This document shows, in pieces, positions 16,547 through 24,070 of a stretch of DNA of 33,586 nt. The notes beneath the pieces are model-generated. The model was given only the letters and a program-made list of their open reading frames with translations, was not told where the DNA came from and did not search any database. Every line of letters starts with the position of its first letter. Positions within the stretch are counted from its first letter, which is position 1. Source of the DNA: Clostridia bacterium (GTDB taxonomy: Bacteria > Bacillota > Clostridia > Christensenellales > CAG-917); the NCBI GenBank assembly GCA_900754695.1, contig CAAEDU010000072.1, positions 1-33,586 of the forward strand. The letters run 5' to 3'. The position numbers and the translations under genes are program-made.

Positions 16547-16575
16547 ATTATACAACCCTGCGCGTAGGAATACAA
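16547..16575 (-). promoter_or_regulatory. Promoter of the SGNH lipoprotein gene with 5'-terminal hairpin
   Basis: TTGTAT (16570-16575) is 17 bases from a perfect TATAAT (16547-16552). Transcription would start near 16540. The RNA would then begin with A followed at once by GCCTTC-ACC-GAAGGC (16525-16539), a 6-bp stem loop at the extreme 5' end, a structure known to protect bacterial mRNAs from 5'-dependent decay. Confidence 0.65.
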
Positions 16576-16658
16576 TAGTCAAATTGAAACGCACATTTTT
16601 TAAGCCCGGACGCGCGGAAAAAATACAGCCTGCGCGAGCGAGTCGATCATCATGCGCG

Positions 16659-17456
16659 TCAAAGAGCCTGCTCCGTCACCTCGCCCCAGCCCACTCTGAG
16701 CAAGCCCTCTGCCGTCTCGACAAGGAGAGCGCCGTCCTCGTCGACGTCCGCCGCAACGCCCGTGCGGGGCGCTCCGTCCGCCCCCGAAAAGGACACCCTC
16801 CGTCCGAGGGTGGCAAGGGACGCTTTGTAATCGGGCAAGAGGTCCTCTCCCGCCCGTTCGAGATCCGCCGCACGGGAGAGCAGCTCCGTGAGCCTGACCG
16901 CGGCGTCTTGCAAAAACGCGCGCTTGTCTTGCATGAAACCGAGCTTTAACTCCTCGTTTTTGCAGCATAAACTCACTGATGTGGCAATATCTTTGAGCGC
17001 GCCGAAGTCCTCTTCCGTCTCGAAGAGGTTGACGCCTATGCCCGTGACCACCTTGCGCTCGCCCGCCGCGGTGACAATGCTCTCGGGGAGGATGCCCGCG
17101 ATCTTTTTGCCCTCCGCGAGGACGTCATTGGGCCATTTGAAGGCGACGGGGATGCGGAAATATTCGTATAGCAGCTCCTTCACCGCAAGTGCGGCGAGCA
17201 CTCCGAAGCGGGTGAAACGCTCCCCCGCCTCCGAGACAAATGAGAGATAAAGTCCGCAGTCCGCGGGAGAAAAGAATGTGCGGGTCATCCTGCCCCGTCC
17301 CGCGGTCTGCTCCGCCGCCGCGACGGAAAAGCGCATGCCGCTCCCCTCCTCTCTTGCAAGGCGTTTCGCCTCGTCGTTGGTGGAAGGGAGAGAGGCATGG
17401 AAAAAGCAAGGCAGTCGCCTGCCTTGCTTTGTGTAGAGTGTGATCTTGCCGTCCAC
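16659..17456 (-). CDS. birA: Biotin-[acetyl-CoA-carboxylase] ligase, class I
   Basis: This 265-residue enzyme activates biotin with ATP and attaches it to the lysine of carrier domains. The catalytic core is complete: STNDEAKRLA (25-34), EQTAGRGRMTRTFFSP (49-64) forming the biotinyl-AMP loop, KWPNDV (107-112) and KKIAGIL (117-123). A small C-terminal beta-barrel follows from about 215. There is no N-terminal helix-turn-helix, so unlike E. coli BirA it should not be a repressor. The start is GTG at 17456, three bases after the oadB stop and without a good ribosome site, which implies translation coupled to oadB. The position directly after a biotin-dependent complex makes the nearby carrier its obvious substrate, though it may serve the whole cell. 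Confidence 0.93.
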   Translation of the reverse strand: MDGKITLYTKQGRRLPCFFHASLPSTNDEAKRLAREEGSGMRFSVAAAEQTAGRGRMTRTFFSPADCGLYLSFVSEAGERFTRFGVLAALAVKELLYEYFRIPVAFKWPNDVLAEGKKIAGILPESIVTAAGERKVVTGIGVNLFETEEDFGALKDIATSVSLCCKNEELKLGFMQDKRAFLQDAAVRLTELLSRAADLERAGEDLLPDYKASLATLGRRVSFSGADGAPRTGVAADVDEDGALLVETAEGLLRVGWGEVTEQAL

Positions 17457-17459
17457 CGC

Positions 17460-18707
17460 TCAGACCATGGGGGCGAACACCGCCATGAAGAAGCCCGCGG
17501 CGACAGCCGAGCCGATGACGCCCGCGACGTTGGGCCCCATCGCGTGCATGAGAAGGTAGTTCCCGGGTTTTGCCCTGAGCCCTTCCAGGTTGGACACTCG
17601 CGCCGCCATAGGCACCGCGGAGACGCCCGCCGAGCCGATGAGAGGATTGATCTTGCCCTTGGTCGCCCAGCACATGATCTTGCCGATGCCGAGTCCGCCC
17701 ACAGTCGCGAACGCAAAGGCGACGAGCCCGAGCACGACGATGAGCAGGGTCTTGGTGGTGAGGAAGGTGGTGTAATGCGCCGTCGCACCCACGGAGACGG
17801 AGAGACAGATGGTGACGATGTTCATGAGCGCGTTCTGCGCCGTGTCGCTGAGACGCGCGGTCACACCGCATTCCCTCAACAGGTTGCCCAGCATCAGACA
17901 GCCGAGCAGCGGCGCCACGGAGGGCAGGAAGAGGCAGGTCGCGATGATGATGACGATGGGGAAGAGGATCTTCTCCGCCTTGGTGACCTTGCGGGTGGGC
18001 TTCATGACGATGGCGCGTTCCTTCTTGGTGGTCATGAGCCTCATGATGGGGGGCTGGATGACGGGGATGAGCGCCATATATGAATACGCCGCGATGGCGA
18101 TCGCCGCGAGCAGATCGGGAGCGAGCGCCTTGGTGAGCCAGATCGCCGTAGGACCGTCCGCGCCGCCGACGATGCCGATGGACGCCGCCTCGGGACCGGT
18201 GAAGCCGAAGCAAACCGCGAGGAAGAACGCGACATAGATGCCGAACTGCGCCGCCGCGCCCAGAATGAGGGATTTCGGGTTGGAAAGCAGGGGCTCGAAG
18301 TCCGTCATCGCGCCCACGCCCAAGAAGATGAGGCAGGGGTAGACGCTGGTCTTGACGCCGATGTAGAGGATGTCGATGAGCCCGCCCTCGTTGAGGACTT
18401 TGGCGTAATCGACGCCGTTCACCGCGACGCTCTCACTCACCCAAAGTTCGGGGTGATAGATCCAGTCGGAGATGGGGCCCGGGATGTTGCTCAGGAGCAT
18501 ACCGAACGCGATGCCGACGAGCAGCAGCGGCTCGAACTTGAACTTGATGGCGAGGAAGAGGAAGAAGCACGCGATGAGGATCATCACCACATTGCCCCAG
18601 TCGAGGTTGAGAAACCCCGTGGACTGCATCAATCCCTCAAAGGTCTCGCCGTAGTCCACGTTGCTCCCCGCCGCGCCTATGAGATGAGATGTAAGCGAGA
18701 AGTTCAT
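17460..18707 (-). CDS. oadB: Sodium-translocating decarboxylase, beta subunit (OadB/GcdB/MmdB type)
   Basis: This 415-residue membrane protein decarboxylates carboxybiotin and couples the reaction to sodium export. It has about ten or more hydrophobic segments, and the family signatures VGAMTDFEPLLSNP (131-144) and GIVGGADGPTAIW (178-190), in which Asp184 corresponds to the aspartate essential for sodium transport in characterised OadB proteins. KPGNYLLMHAMGPNVAGVIG near the C-terminus is also conserved. AAGGAGG precedes the ATG, ten bases after the carrier gene. Beta subunits of oxaloacetate, methylmalonyl-CoA and glutaconyl-CoA decarboxylases are alike, so the substrate is inferred from the alpha subunit. 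Confidence 0.95.
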   Translation of the reverse strand: MNFSLTSHLIGAAGSNVDYGETFEGLMQSTGFLNLDWGNVVMILIACFFLFLAIKFKFEPLLLVGIAFGMLLSNIPGPISDWIYHPELWVSESVAVNGVDYAKVLNEGGLIDILYIGVKTSVYPCLIFLGVGAMTDFEPLLSNPKSLILGAAAQFGIYVAFFLAVCFGFTGPEAASIGIVGGADGPTAIWLTKALAPDLLAAIAIAAYSYMALIPVIQPPIMRLMTTKKERAIVMKPTRKVTKAEKILFPIVIIIATCLFLPSVAPLLGCLMLGNLLRECGVTARLSDTAQNALMNIVTICLSVSVGATAHYTTFLTTKTLLIVVLGLVAFAFATVGGLGIGKIMCWATKGKINPLIGSAGVSAVPMAARVSNLEGLRAKPGNYLLMHAMGPNVAGVIGSAVAAGFFMAVFAPMV

Positions 18708-18717
18708 TGCCGCCTCC

Positions 18718-19131
18718 TTACTCTACGTCAAAGAGAGGATCGCCCGTGTTGACGACTGCGCCCTTCTGGACATAGAGCTTCGTGATGGTGCCCGCCTTGG
18801 GAGAGACGATCTCGTTCTCCATCTTCATGGCTTCGAGGATGATGACGACGTCGCCCGCCTTGACGGACTGCCCCACCGAGAAATTGACGGCGTTGATGTT
18901 GCCGGGGAGGGGGGACGGGACGGCGTTGGCGCCCGCCTGAGCGGCGGGTGCGGCGGGTGCAGCGGGTGCGGCGGGTGCGGGAGCGGGAGCCGCGGGGGCT
19001 GCCACAAGCGCCGCGGGAGCCGCGGGAGCCGCCGCGGGAAGAGCCGCGTCATATTCCGCTTGGATGACCGCTTCACCCTTTTCCACTTCCACTTCGTAAA
19101 CTTTTCCGTTCAACGTTACTTTATAGATCAT
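18718..19131 (-). CDS. Biotin carboxyl carrier protein of the decarboxylase
   Basis: This 137-residue protein carries biotin between the carboxyltransferase and the membrane subunit. The N-terminal ~25 residues form a short conserved stretch seen in free-standing carriers (MIYKVTLNGKVYEVEVEKG). Residues about 29-70 are an alanine-proline-rich flexible linker. The last ~65 residues are a biotinyl domain with EAMKMEN and biotinylated Lys103. In many oxaloacetate decarboxylases this domain is fused to the alpha subunit; here it is a separate gene, as in glutaconyl-CoA and methylmalonyl-CoA decarboxylases. Its ATG overlaps the stop codon of the gamma-like gene by four bases. Confidence 0.95.
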   Translation of the reverse strand: MIYKVTLNGKVYEVEVEKGEAVIQAEYDAALPAAAPAAPAALVAAPAAPAPAPAAPAAPAAPAAQAGANAVPSPLPGNINAVNFSVGQSVKAGDVVIILEAMKMENEIVSPKAGTITKLYVQKGAVVNTGDPLFDVE

Positions 19132-19514
19132 TTTTCCACCTCCGCGTCATCCAACCTTTCGATGCGCTTGAATCTGAGTTGATTGAGGGGCGTCTCGGTA
19201 GCGTCCGCCACGATCGCCATGATCATGGCGGCGTCGCGCTCCTCGGTGCGGATGAGCGTGAGCTCACCGCAAGTGCCCGCCGCAAGGGGCTGCTCTGCCG
19301 TGATGTCTGCGGCATCCGTCTCCGCGGAGCTCTCCGCGCCCTTCTTTTTGAAGAGCTTGTTAAGCTTCGGGAACTTGTCCGTGATGACGTGCCCTTTATC
19401 CGCGGCAAGCCCCATCAGCATCACGATGCACATCAGGATGATGAGCACCACGAACACGATGGCGAAGCCTATCGCCGAAATGACGAGCGCGTCGAGAATG
19501 GTAATTTCACCCAT
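19128..19514 (-). CDS. OadG-like small membrane subunit of the decarboxylase
   Basis: This 128-residue protein has one transmembrane helix at residues about 8-36, a Lys-rich cytoplasmic segment, and a C-terminal part resembling the OadG/delta-subunit tail. Gamma-type subunits anchor the carboxyltransferase to the membrane subunit and help assembly. The gene lies between the alpha-type and carrier genes with a 9-base gap upstream and a 4-base overlap downstream. Similarity in this family is low, so the call depends on the single helix, size and position. A characteristic histidine-rich zinc-binding end, known from some enterobacterial gamma subunits, is not present. Confidence 0.8.
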   Translation of the reverse strand: MGEITILDALVISAIGFAIVFVVLIILMCIVMLMGLAADKGHVITDKFPKLNKLFKKKGAESSAETDAADITAEQPLAAGTCGELTLIRTEERDAAMIMAIVADATETPLNQLRFKRIERLDDAEVEK

Positions 19515-19523
19515 AACGCCTCC

Positions 19524-20903
19524 TTAGTCTGCGGGTGCGATGGTGTAGCGCACCACTTTTTCCTCTTTCGCCTTGCGCGCGGCGAAGTATTTCTCCGCGA
19601 CCTGCGGGAAGAGGACGTAATCGAGCACGTCTTCGTCGCTCTTGGCGATGCCTTTGAGTTCCGCCTTGGTCTTCTCGAAGACGGGCTCGAGGGTGTCGGC
19701 ATATCTGCCCTTGATGGGCTGCTCGTCACCGAGCGCCTTCTTCATCACTTCGGGGTCGATCTTGCCGGGCGCCTTGCCGTACTCGCCCTTGCAGTACGCC
19801 TTGACCTCTTTGGAGATGTTCTTATAGCGTTCGCCCGCGAGCACGTTCGCCGTCGCCTGCACGCCCACCATCTGGCTCATGGGAGTGACGAGGGGCGGAT
19901 AGCCGAGGTCGGCGCGCACCTTTGGAGTTTCGACGAGCACTTCCTCGAAGCGATCCATCGCGTTCTGCGCCTTGAGCTGGGCGACGAGGTTGGAGAGCAT
20001 GCCGCCCGGCACCTTGTAGTTGAGCGCGTCCGTATCCGTGGCGAGCATCTTGGGATCCAGCTTGCCCGATTTCAGGAACTCGTCGCGGACGGGCTTGAAG
20101 AAGTCGTTGACCTTTTTGAGCACCGCGGGGTCGAGCCCGGTCTCATAGCCGAGCCCGGTGAGCGCGTAGTGCAAAGTCTCGGTGGCGGGCTGAGAGCTGC
20201 CGCCGCTGAAACAGGAAGTCGCGGTGTCGATGACGTCCACGCCCGCCTCCACGGCTTTGAGATAGGTCATGAACGCCATACCCGTGGTGCAATGGGTGTG
20301 CAGCACGACGGGGACTTTGACGCTCTGCTTGATCTCGCCGATGAGCTCATACGCCTCGGCGGGGCTCATGACGCCCGCCATATCCTTGACGCACACCGTG
20401 GTGACGCCCATGTCCTCCATCTCCTTGGCGAGTTTTGCGAACGCCTTGATGGTGTGGACGGGAGACTGCGTATAGCTTATCGTGCCGGACACTTCCGCGC
20501 CGCGCTTCAACGCCTCTTTGGTGGCGACCTCGATGTTGGTGAGGTCGTTCAGCGCGTCAAAGATGCGGATGACGTCGATGCCGTTCTCCACGGACTTTGC
20601 GACGAACATACGCACTATCTCGTCGGGATAGTGCCTGTAACCGAGCAGGTTCTGCCCGCGAAGGAGCATCTGCAGCTTGCTCCCGGGCATCGCCGCGCGG
20701 ATCTTTCTCAGTCTCTCCCACGGGTCTTCGTCGAGATACCTCAGGCAGCAGTCAAAGACCGCGCCGCCCCAGCACTCCACACTGTAATAGCCGGCTTTGT
20801 CCATCTCGGGCAGTATGCCCGCGAACTTCTCGTACGGCAGCCGCGTTGCGATCAGGGACTGATTTGCGTCGCGCAGCACTGTTTCGGTAAAACCAATTTT
20901 CAT
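19524..20903 (-). CDS. oadA: Oxaloacetate decarboxylase alpha-type carboxyltransferase
   Basis: This 459-residue enzyme transfers CO2 from a keto acid, most likely oxaloacetate, to protein-bound biotin. It belongs to the pyruvate carboxylase/OadA/transcarboxylase-5S group. Seen are RDANQSL (11-17) with metal-binding Asp12, the carbamylated-lysine motif KDMAG with Lys173, and HTH with His202 and His204 as metal ligands. It ends after the helical PYC/OADA domain and lacks the biotinyl domain that closes many OadA proteins; that domain is encoded two genes downstream. GGAGG sits before the ATG. The first gene of a five-gene operon with gamma, carrier, beta and ligase. Members annotated as pyruvate carboxylase subunit B look alike, but adjacent oadB points to decarboxylation. 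Confidence 0.93.
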   Translation of the reverse strand: MKIGFTETVLRDANQSLIATRLPYEKFAGILPEMDKAGYYSVECWGGAVFDCCLRYLDEDPWERLRKIRAAMPGSKLQMLLRGQNLLGYRHYPDEIVRMFVAKSVENGIDVIRIFDALNDLTNIEVATKEALKRGAEVSGTISYTQSPVHTIKAFAKLAKEMEDMGVTTVCVKDMAGVMSPAEAYELIGEIKQSVKVPVVLHTHCTTGMAFMTYLKAVEAGVDVIDTATSCFSGGSSQPATETLHYALTGLGYETGLDPAVLKKVNDFFKPVRDEFLKSGKLDPKMLATDTDALNYKVPGGMLSNLVAQLKAQNAMDRFEEVLVETPKVRADLGYPPLVTPMSQMVGVQATANVLAGERYKNISKEVKAYCKGEYGKAPGKIDPEVMKKALGDEQPIKGRYADTLEPVFEKTKAELKGIAKSDEDVLDYVLFPQVAEKYFAARKAKEEKVVRYTIAPAD

Positions 20904-20941
20904 GCCATTCCTCCGTCTTGGTCTTTGTTGACTTTATTGCC

Positions 20942-20978
20942 GCGGGCACCGCCCGCGCACCTCACGCGCATACGCGCG
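20942..20978 (-). other. Two GC hairpins in the spacer ahead of the decarboxylase operon
   Basis: In the 108 bases between the phosphoesterase stop and oadA lie GCGGGC/GCCCGC (20942-20947 with 20951-20956) and CGCGC/GCGCG (20965-20969 with 20974-20978). A third small stem, GCCGC/GCGGC (20997-21009), follows the phosphoesterase stop at once. None has a uridine tract, and no clear promoter was found. They may mark mRNA processing or attenuation between the two gene groups. Confidence 0.4.
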
Positions 20979-21011
20979 CCGAAGTTCCGTTTTGTCGCCG
21001 CAAAGCGGCTC

Positions 21012-22037
21012 TCACTCCACCTTCCCGCTCTCGATGTCGGTAAGCGGCAGCAGCTTGATCTCAAACGTGCCGTCCGGGGAGATGTCCACCGTCGTCCCGC
21101 CCCTCTGCTCGTGGCACTTCGCGGTCGGGATCTGCCCCAGCGCCGCGACGTAGGCGAGATAGTCTATGCTCATGCCGTAGGTCATCCTCATGCCGAGATA
21201 GTCGATGGAAAGAGTGTTGAGATGGTCGTGCCCCACAAAGAAGCCTTTGAGGCTGCCGAGCTCCACCATCCTCTTGATGAAGTTGCCCTCTTTCTGCTTG
21301 GGATAGCCGAAATATTGATCCTTTTCACCCACGAAACCGAGATGATACGTCGCGCCCGGCTCGCCGCGGTAGCACTTCTCCCAGCCCTCCTTGAACTCCT
21401 TGGGCGGGATGTGGAAAAAGGCGAGGGATGGGATGACGCTCCCCTCCGCGGAATTTTCGCGGATCACCTTCTCGTACCAGTCGATCTGATCGTCGTGGAT
21501 GGTGTCGAAACCGCTGAAAAAGGTGCCGCCGGTGTAGGAGTTGCTGTCCACCATCATCAGCATCATGACGGGCTTGCCGTCCGCGGTCTCAAGGCGCATC
21601 GCATGGTTGCCCACACCCGTGAGAGCGGGGTCGCCCTTTTCAAACAAACAGGACTTCAGCGTCATATAATAGTCCGCTAAACGTTCCTTTTTGTAAAAAG
21701 CGATGCATTCCTCGTCGTGATTGCCGAAGGTGAAAGTCCACGGCACGCCGAGGCTGTCCATACATTCGCCGAACTTCTTTGAGGCTTTGAGGTTGTTGCT
21801 CGTCCCGGAGTACATGAAGAGCGGATACACCATGTCACCCGTCACCACGACGAGGTCGGCGTGCGACGCGCGCACGATCTTTCTGACCGCGTCGAGGGCG
21901 AGCCTGTCCTTTTTGCGGCTTAAAAGTCCTCCGCCGATGTGGATGTCCGTGAGTTGCAGGATCCTGAACGGTCTGCCCTCCGGCATCCTGATGACGGTCA
22001 TGCCGTCTCTCTTTTCAAACTCCGCCTTAGCCGTCAT
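21012..22037 (-). CDS. Calcineurin-like metallophosphoesterase
   Basis: This 341-residue soluble enzyme has all five blocks of the dinuclear metal phosphoesterase fold: DIHIG (31-35), TGDMV (66-70), GNHD (105-108), FFHIP (207-211) and GHDH (269-272). The family hydrolyses phosphomonoesters or diesters. No signal peptide is present, so it should be cytoplasmic. Its ATG overlaps the stop of the GPH transporter (ATGA), which couples their translation and suggests a shared task, for instance acting on a phosphorylated or phosphodiester form of the imported compound. That task is inferred only. A ribosome site inside the transporter end is weak, in keeping with coupling. Confidence 0.88.
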   Translation of the reverse strand: MTAKAEFEKRDGMTVIRMPEGRPFRILQLTDIHIGGGLLSRKKDRLALDAVRKIVRASHADLVVVTGDMVYPLFMYSGTSNNLKASKKFGECMDSLGVPWTFTFGNHDEECIAFYKKERLADYYMTLKSCLFEKGDPALTGVGNHAMRLETADGKPVMMLMMVDSNSYTGGTFFSGFDTIHDDQIDWYEKVIRENSAEGSVIPSLAFFHIPPKEFKEGWEKCYRGEPGATYHLGFVGEKDQYFGYPKQKEGNFIKRMVELGSLKGFFVGHDHLNTLSIDYLGMRMTYGMSIDYLAYVAALGQIPTAKCHEQRGGTTVDISPDGTFEIKLLPLTDIESGKVE

Positions 22038-23788
22038 TTCTCCTCGTCCTCCGACGTTTCGGGAGCGGCACTCTCCTCCTCGGGAACCGAGCGCTCGGCA
22101 GCATCTTCTCCCTTCTCGGAAGAGATCGCGCTTTCTTCAAAGACCTCGCCCTCCGCTTCGCCGAAGCTCGCCTCGGGGGTGTCCGCACTCATCTCGGCGC
22201 CGTCCGCACCGGCAGTCACGGGGACATAGCCGCCGGGATCTTCTTTGCCGTAGAGCTCGTGCACGAGAGCGGTGCGCTCCGCCTCCTCCTCTTCGGAGAG
22301 CACGGTGCCCGCCTTTCTCGCCTCGATGAAGTATCTGACGCGCGCGAGTTTCTTGTTGTCCACCTTATACTTGAAGGACGCAAACAGCGCCACCGAGATG
22401 AATATGACGATGGCAAGTCCCATGAGCAGTCTTATCGCGAGCAGCACTTCCTCGGACTGCGGGATGTATTTGGTGGGATCGCCGCTTTCGTTGGAGACAT
22501 AACCGATGGGATCGAGGATCCAGCCTATGAGTCCGACGCCGATGGCTCCCGCGATCTTTCTTGCCAGCGTCATCATACCGCTGTATGAGCCGGTGGCGCG
22601 CTCGCCCGTCGCCATCTGTCCCACGTCCACGGTGTCCGGGAAGATGATCCAGGGCATCATCTGCGCGCCGCCGAAGCCGAGCCCCATCAGGAACGCCACG
22701 ATGGGGACGAGGATGGGAGGAGTCCAGCTCGGATCCATGACACAGAGCATGATGCCCGCGATGATGTAGGCGGGCAGTCCCATGCGGAAGGCGAACTGCT
22801 TGGTCTTCTTGTCCATGACATAGCGCGCGAGGGGGAACATGATGACCGCCGCCACCATGAGAGGCGCGACTATGAACAGCGATGACATATCCCAGTCAAA
22901 GATCTTGTAGCCGTGCCACACGTCCGTCGCGTAGTAGACCGCGAGGGCGGAGATCATGTCCAGGCAGATGAACGCGGACACATACATGACGATGTGCCAG
23001 CGGTAGGAACGGTTCTTGTAAGGTTCAACATAATTCTTGACGAATTGCTTGCCGTTGAACTGCTCTTTGGGGGAAGTCGGCTTGATGCGCTCTTTGACAA
23101 AGAGGCCGCAGATGATGAGACCGCCGCCGAAGAGCACGCCGAAGATGATGGCTATGGCAAGCCAAAATTCCGTCGAGGAAAGGTTGGGAACAAAAAGGAA
23201 TCCTTCGGGCTTAGACCATGCGTCCACGAAGAGGAGGGGCAGCACATAAGCAAGTCCGCTCGCCGCCGCGTTGAACACCAACTTGACGGTGTTGGCATTG
23301 TTGCGCTCCTTGAACGAGGGGGAGATGTCGCTCGCCATGGAACAGTACGGCACCATCGTGATGGTGGAGAAAGTGTTCCACAAAATGTACATGACGACGA
23401 TATACGCAGTGAAACCGCCCACTGTGACGCCCCAGTCTCTCACCGGCATGAACATCAGGAATATGCCGATGATGAGCAGGATGCCGCCGAAGAACATGTA
23501 TGGCTTCCTTCTGCCGAAGCGCCCTCTCGTGTTGTCCGAGATGAAGCCCATCACGGGATCGGTGATGGCATCCCAGAATTTGGCGACCAGCATGATGGTG
23601 GAAGCCGCAGCCACCGCGATGCCGTTGTTGGTCATGTACTTCAACATGACGCAGGACATCAGCGCAACGCCGCCGCCGTCCATGAACGCGCCGCAGCCGT
23701 AGGCTAACTTTTCTTTGGTGGGGACATAGTCCGGGGACTGCCTGTAAGACAGGTCTTTCACGGGTTTCTCGGCTTTTGCTTTTGCCAT
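22034..23788 (-). CDS. GPH-family sugar:cation symporter (MelB-like MFS)
   Basis: This 584-residue transporter has twelve probable membrane helices. The loop DPVMGFISDNTRGRFGRRKP (77-96) is the hallmark of glycoside-pentoside-hexuronide:cation symporters, and FPDTVDVGQMATGERATG is typical of the second half. These carriers import glycosides or uronides with sodium or protons. The start at 23788 follows AGGAGA; an in-frame ATG eight codons earlier has no such site. Residues 481-584 form an acidic, Glu/Ser/Ala-rich tail absent from standard 450-500 residue members. The gene overlaps the metallophosphoesterase by four bases. The sodium gradient from the neighbouring decarboxylase could drive it, but coupling ion and substrate are not visible. 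Confidence 0.9.
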   Translation of the reverse strand: MAKAKAEKPVKDLSYRQSPDYVPTKEKLAYGCGAFMDGGGVALMSCVMLKYMTNNGIAVAAASTIMLVAKFWDAITDPVMGFISDNTRGRFGRRKPYMFFGGILLIIGIFLMFMPVRDWGVTVGGFTAYIVVMYILWNTFSTITMVPYCSMASDISPSFKERNNANTVKLVFNAAASGLAYVLPLLFVDAWSKPEGFLFVPNLSSTEFWLAIAIIFGVLFGGGLIICGLFVKERIKPTSPKEQFNGKQFVKNYVEPYKNRSYRWHIVMYVSAFICLDMISALAVYYATDVWHGYKIFDWDMSSLFIVAPLMVAAVIMFPLARYVMDKKTKQFAFRMGLPAYIIAGIMLCVMDPSWTPPILVPIVAFLMGLGFGGAQMMPWIIFPDTVDVGQMATGERATGSYSGMMTLARKIAGAIGVGLIGWILDPIGYVSNESGDPTKYIPQSEEVLLAIRLLMGLAIVIFISVALFASFKYKVDNKKLARVRYFIEARKAGTVLSEEEEAERTALVHELYGKEDPGGYVPVTAGADGAEMSADTPEASFGEAEGEVFEESAISSEKGEDAAERSVPEEESAAPETSEDEEK

Positions 23789-23816
23789 AAAACTCTCCTG
23801 AACCGTAGTCAATGGT

Positions 23817-23865
23817 ATGATAACATACGCGCGCGCCTCCGCGCAATAACAATAGGAACATTCCT
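23817..23865 (-). promoter_or_regulatory. Possible promoter and palindrome upstream of the GPH transporter
   Basis: TATCAT (23817-23822) and TTGCGC (23841-23846) are 18 bases apart on the minus strand; the -10 matches five of six bases, the -35 only three. Just upstream of the -35 is AGGAA-CA-TTCCT (23854-23865), a perfect 5-bp dyad that might be an activator or repressor site. The call is tentative. Confidence 0.35.
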
Positions 23866-24020
23866 CCGCAAATTTTAATCATCCTTTCATCTTCCCCCGC
23901 GAGCCCGCACCCGCGCCGCGCCACCGCACTCACTCCCGCCGCCCGCGCGGGCACAGTCTCGCTCCCCTCTTCTGCCGCCGTTCTCCCTGCTCCGCCGTTT
24001 ACCCTCCCGGCTCCCCGCAA

Positions 24021-24046
24021 AAGGAAAAGCGCGGCTCCCGCCGCGC
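24021..24046 (-). terminator. Terminator after the orphan lipoprotein gene
   Basis: A perfect 7-bp stem, GCGCGGC/GCCGCGC (24029-24035 with 24040-24046), has a four-base loop. On the minus strand it is followed by TTTTCCTTTTG. It starts 24 bases after the stop codon. It ends a single-gene transcript and separates it from the GPH transporter. The spacer on its left (23880-24020) is strongly C-rich on the plus strand and shows no gene. Confidence 0.85.
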
Positions 24047-24070
24047 CTTTCCGTGTGTTTGTTGTGTTTG

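Noticed and set aside
16600..16968. A 122-codon minus-strand frame inside birA
   Set aside because: It is an Arg/Gly-rich shadow frame of the biotin ligase gene without a ribosome site.
18920..19045. Short tandem repeats in the DNA of the biotin carrier gene
   Set aside because: They encode the Ala-Pro linker normal for these carriers, not a CRISPR array or other DNA element.
23880..24020. G-quadruplex on the G-rich minus strand of this spacer
   Set aside because: G-tracts of three or more are present, but the loops between them are too long for a standard quadruplex motif; it may simply be skewed intergenic DNA.
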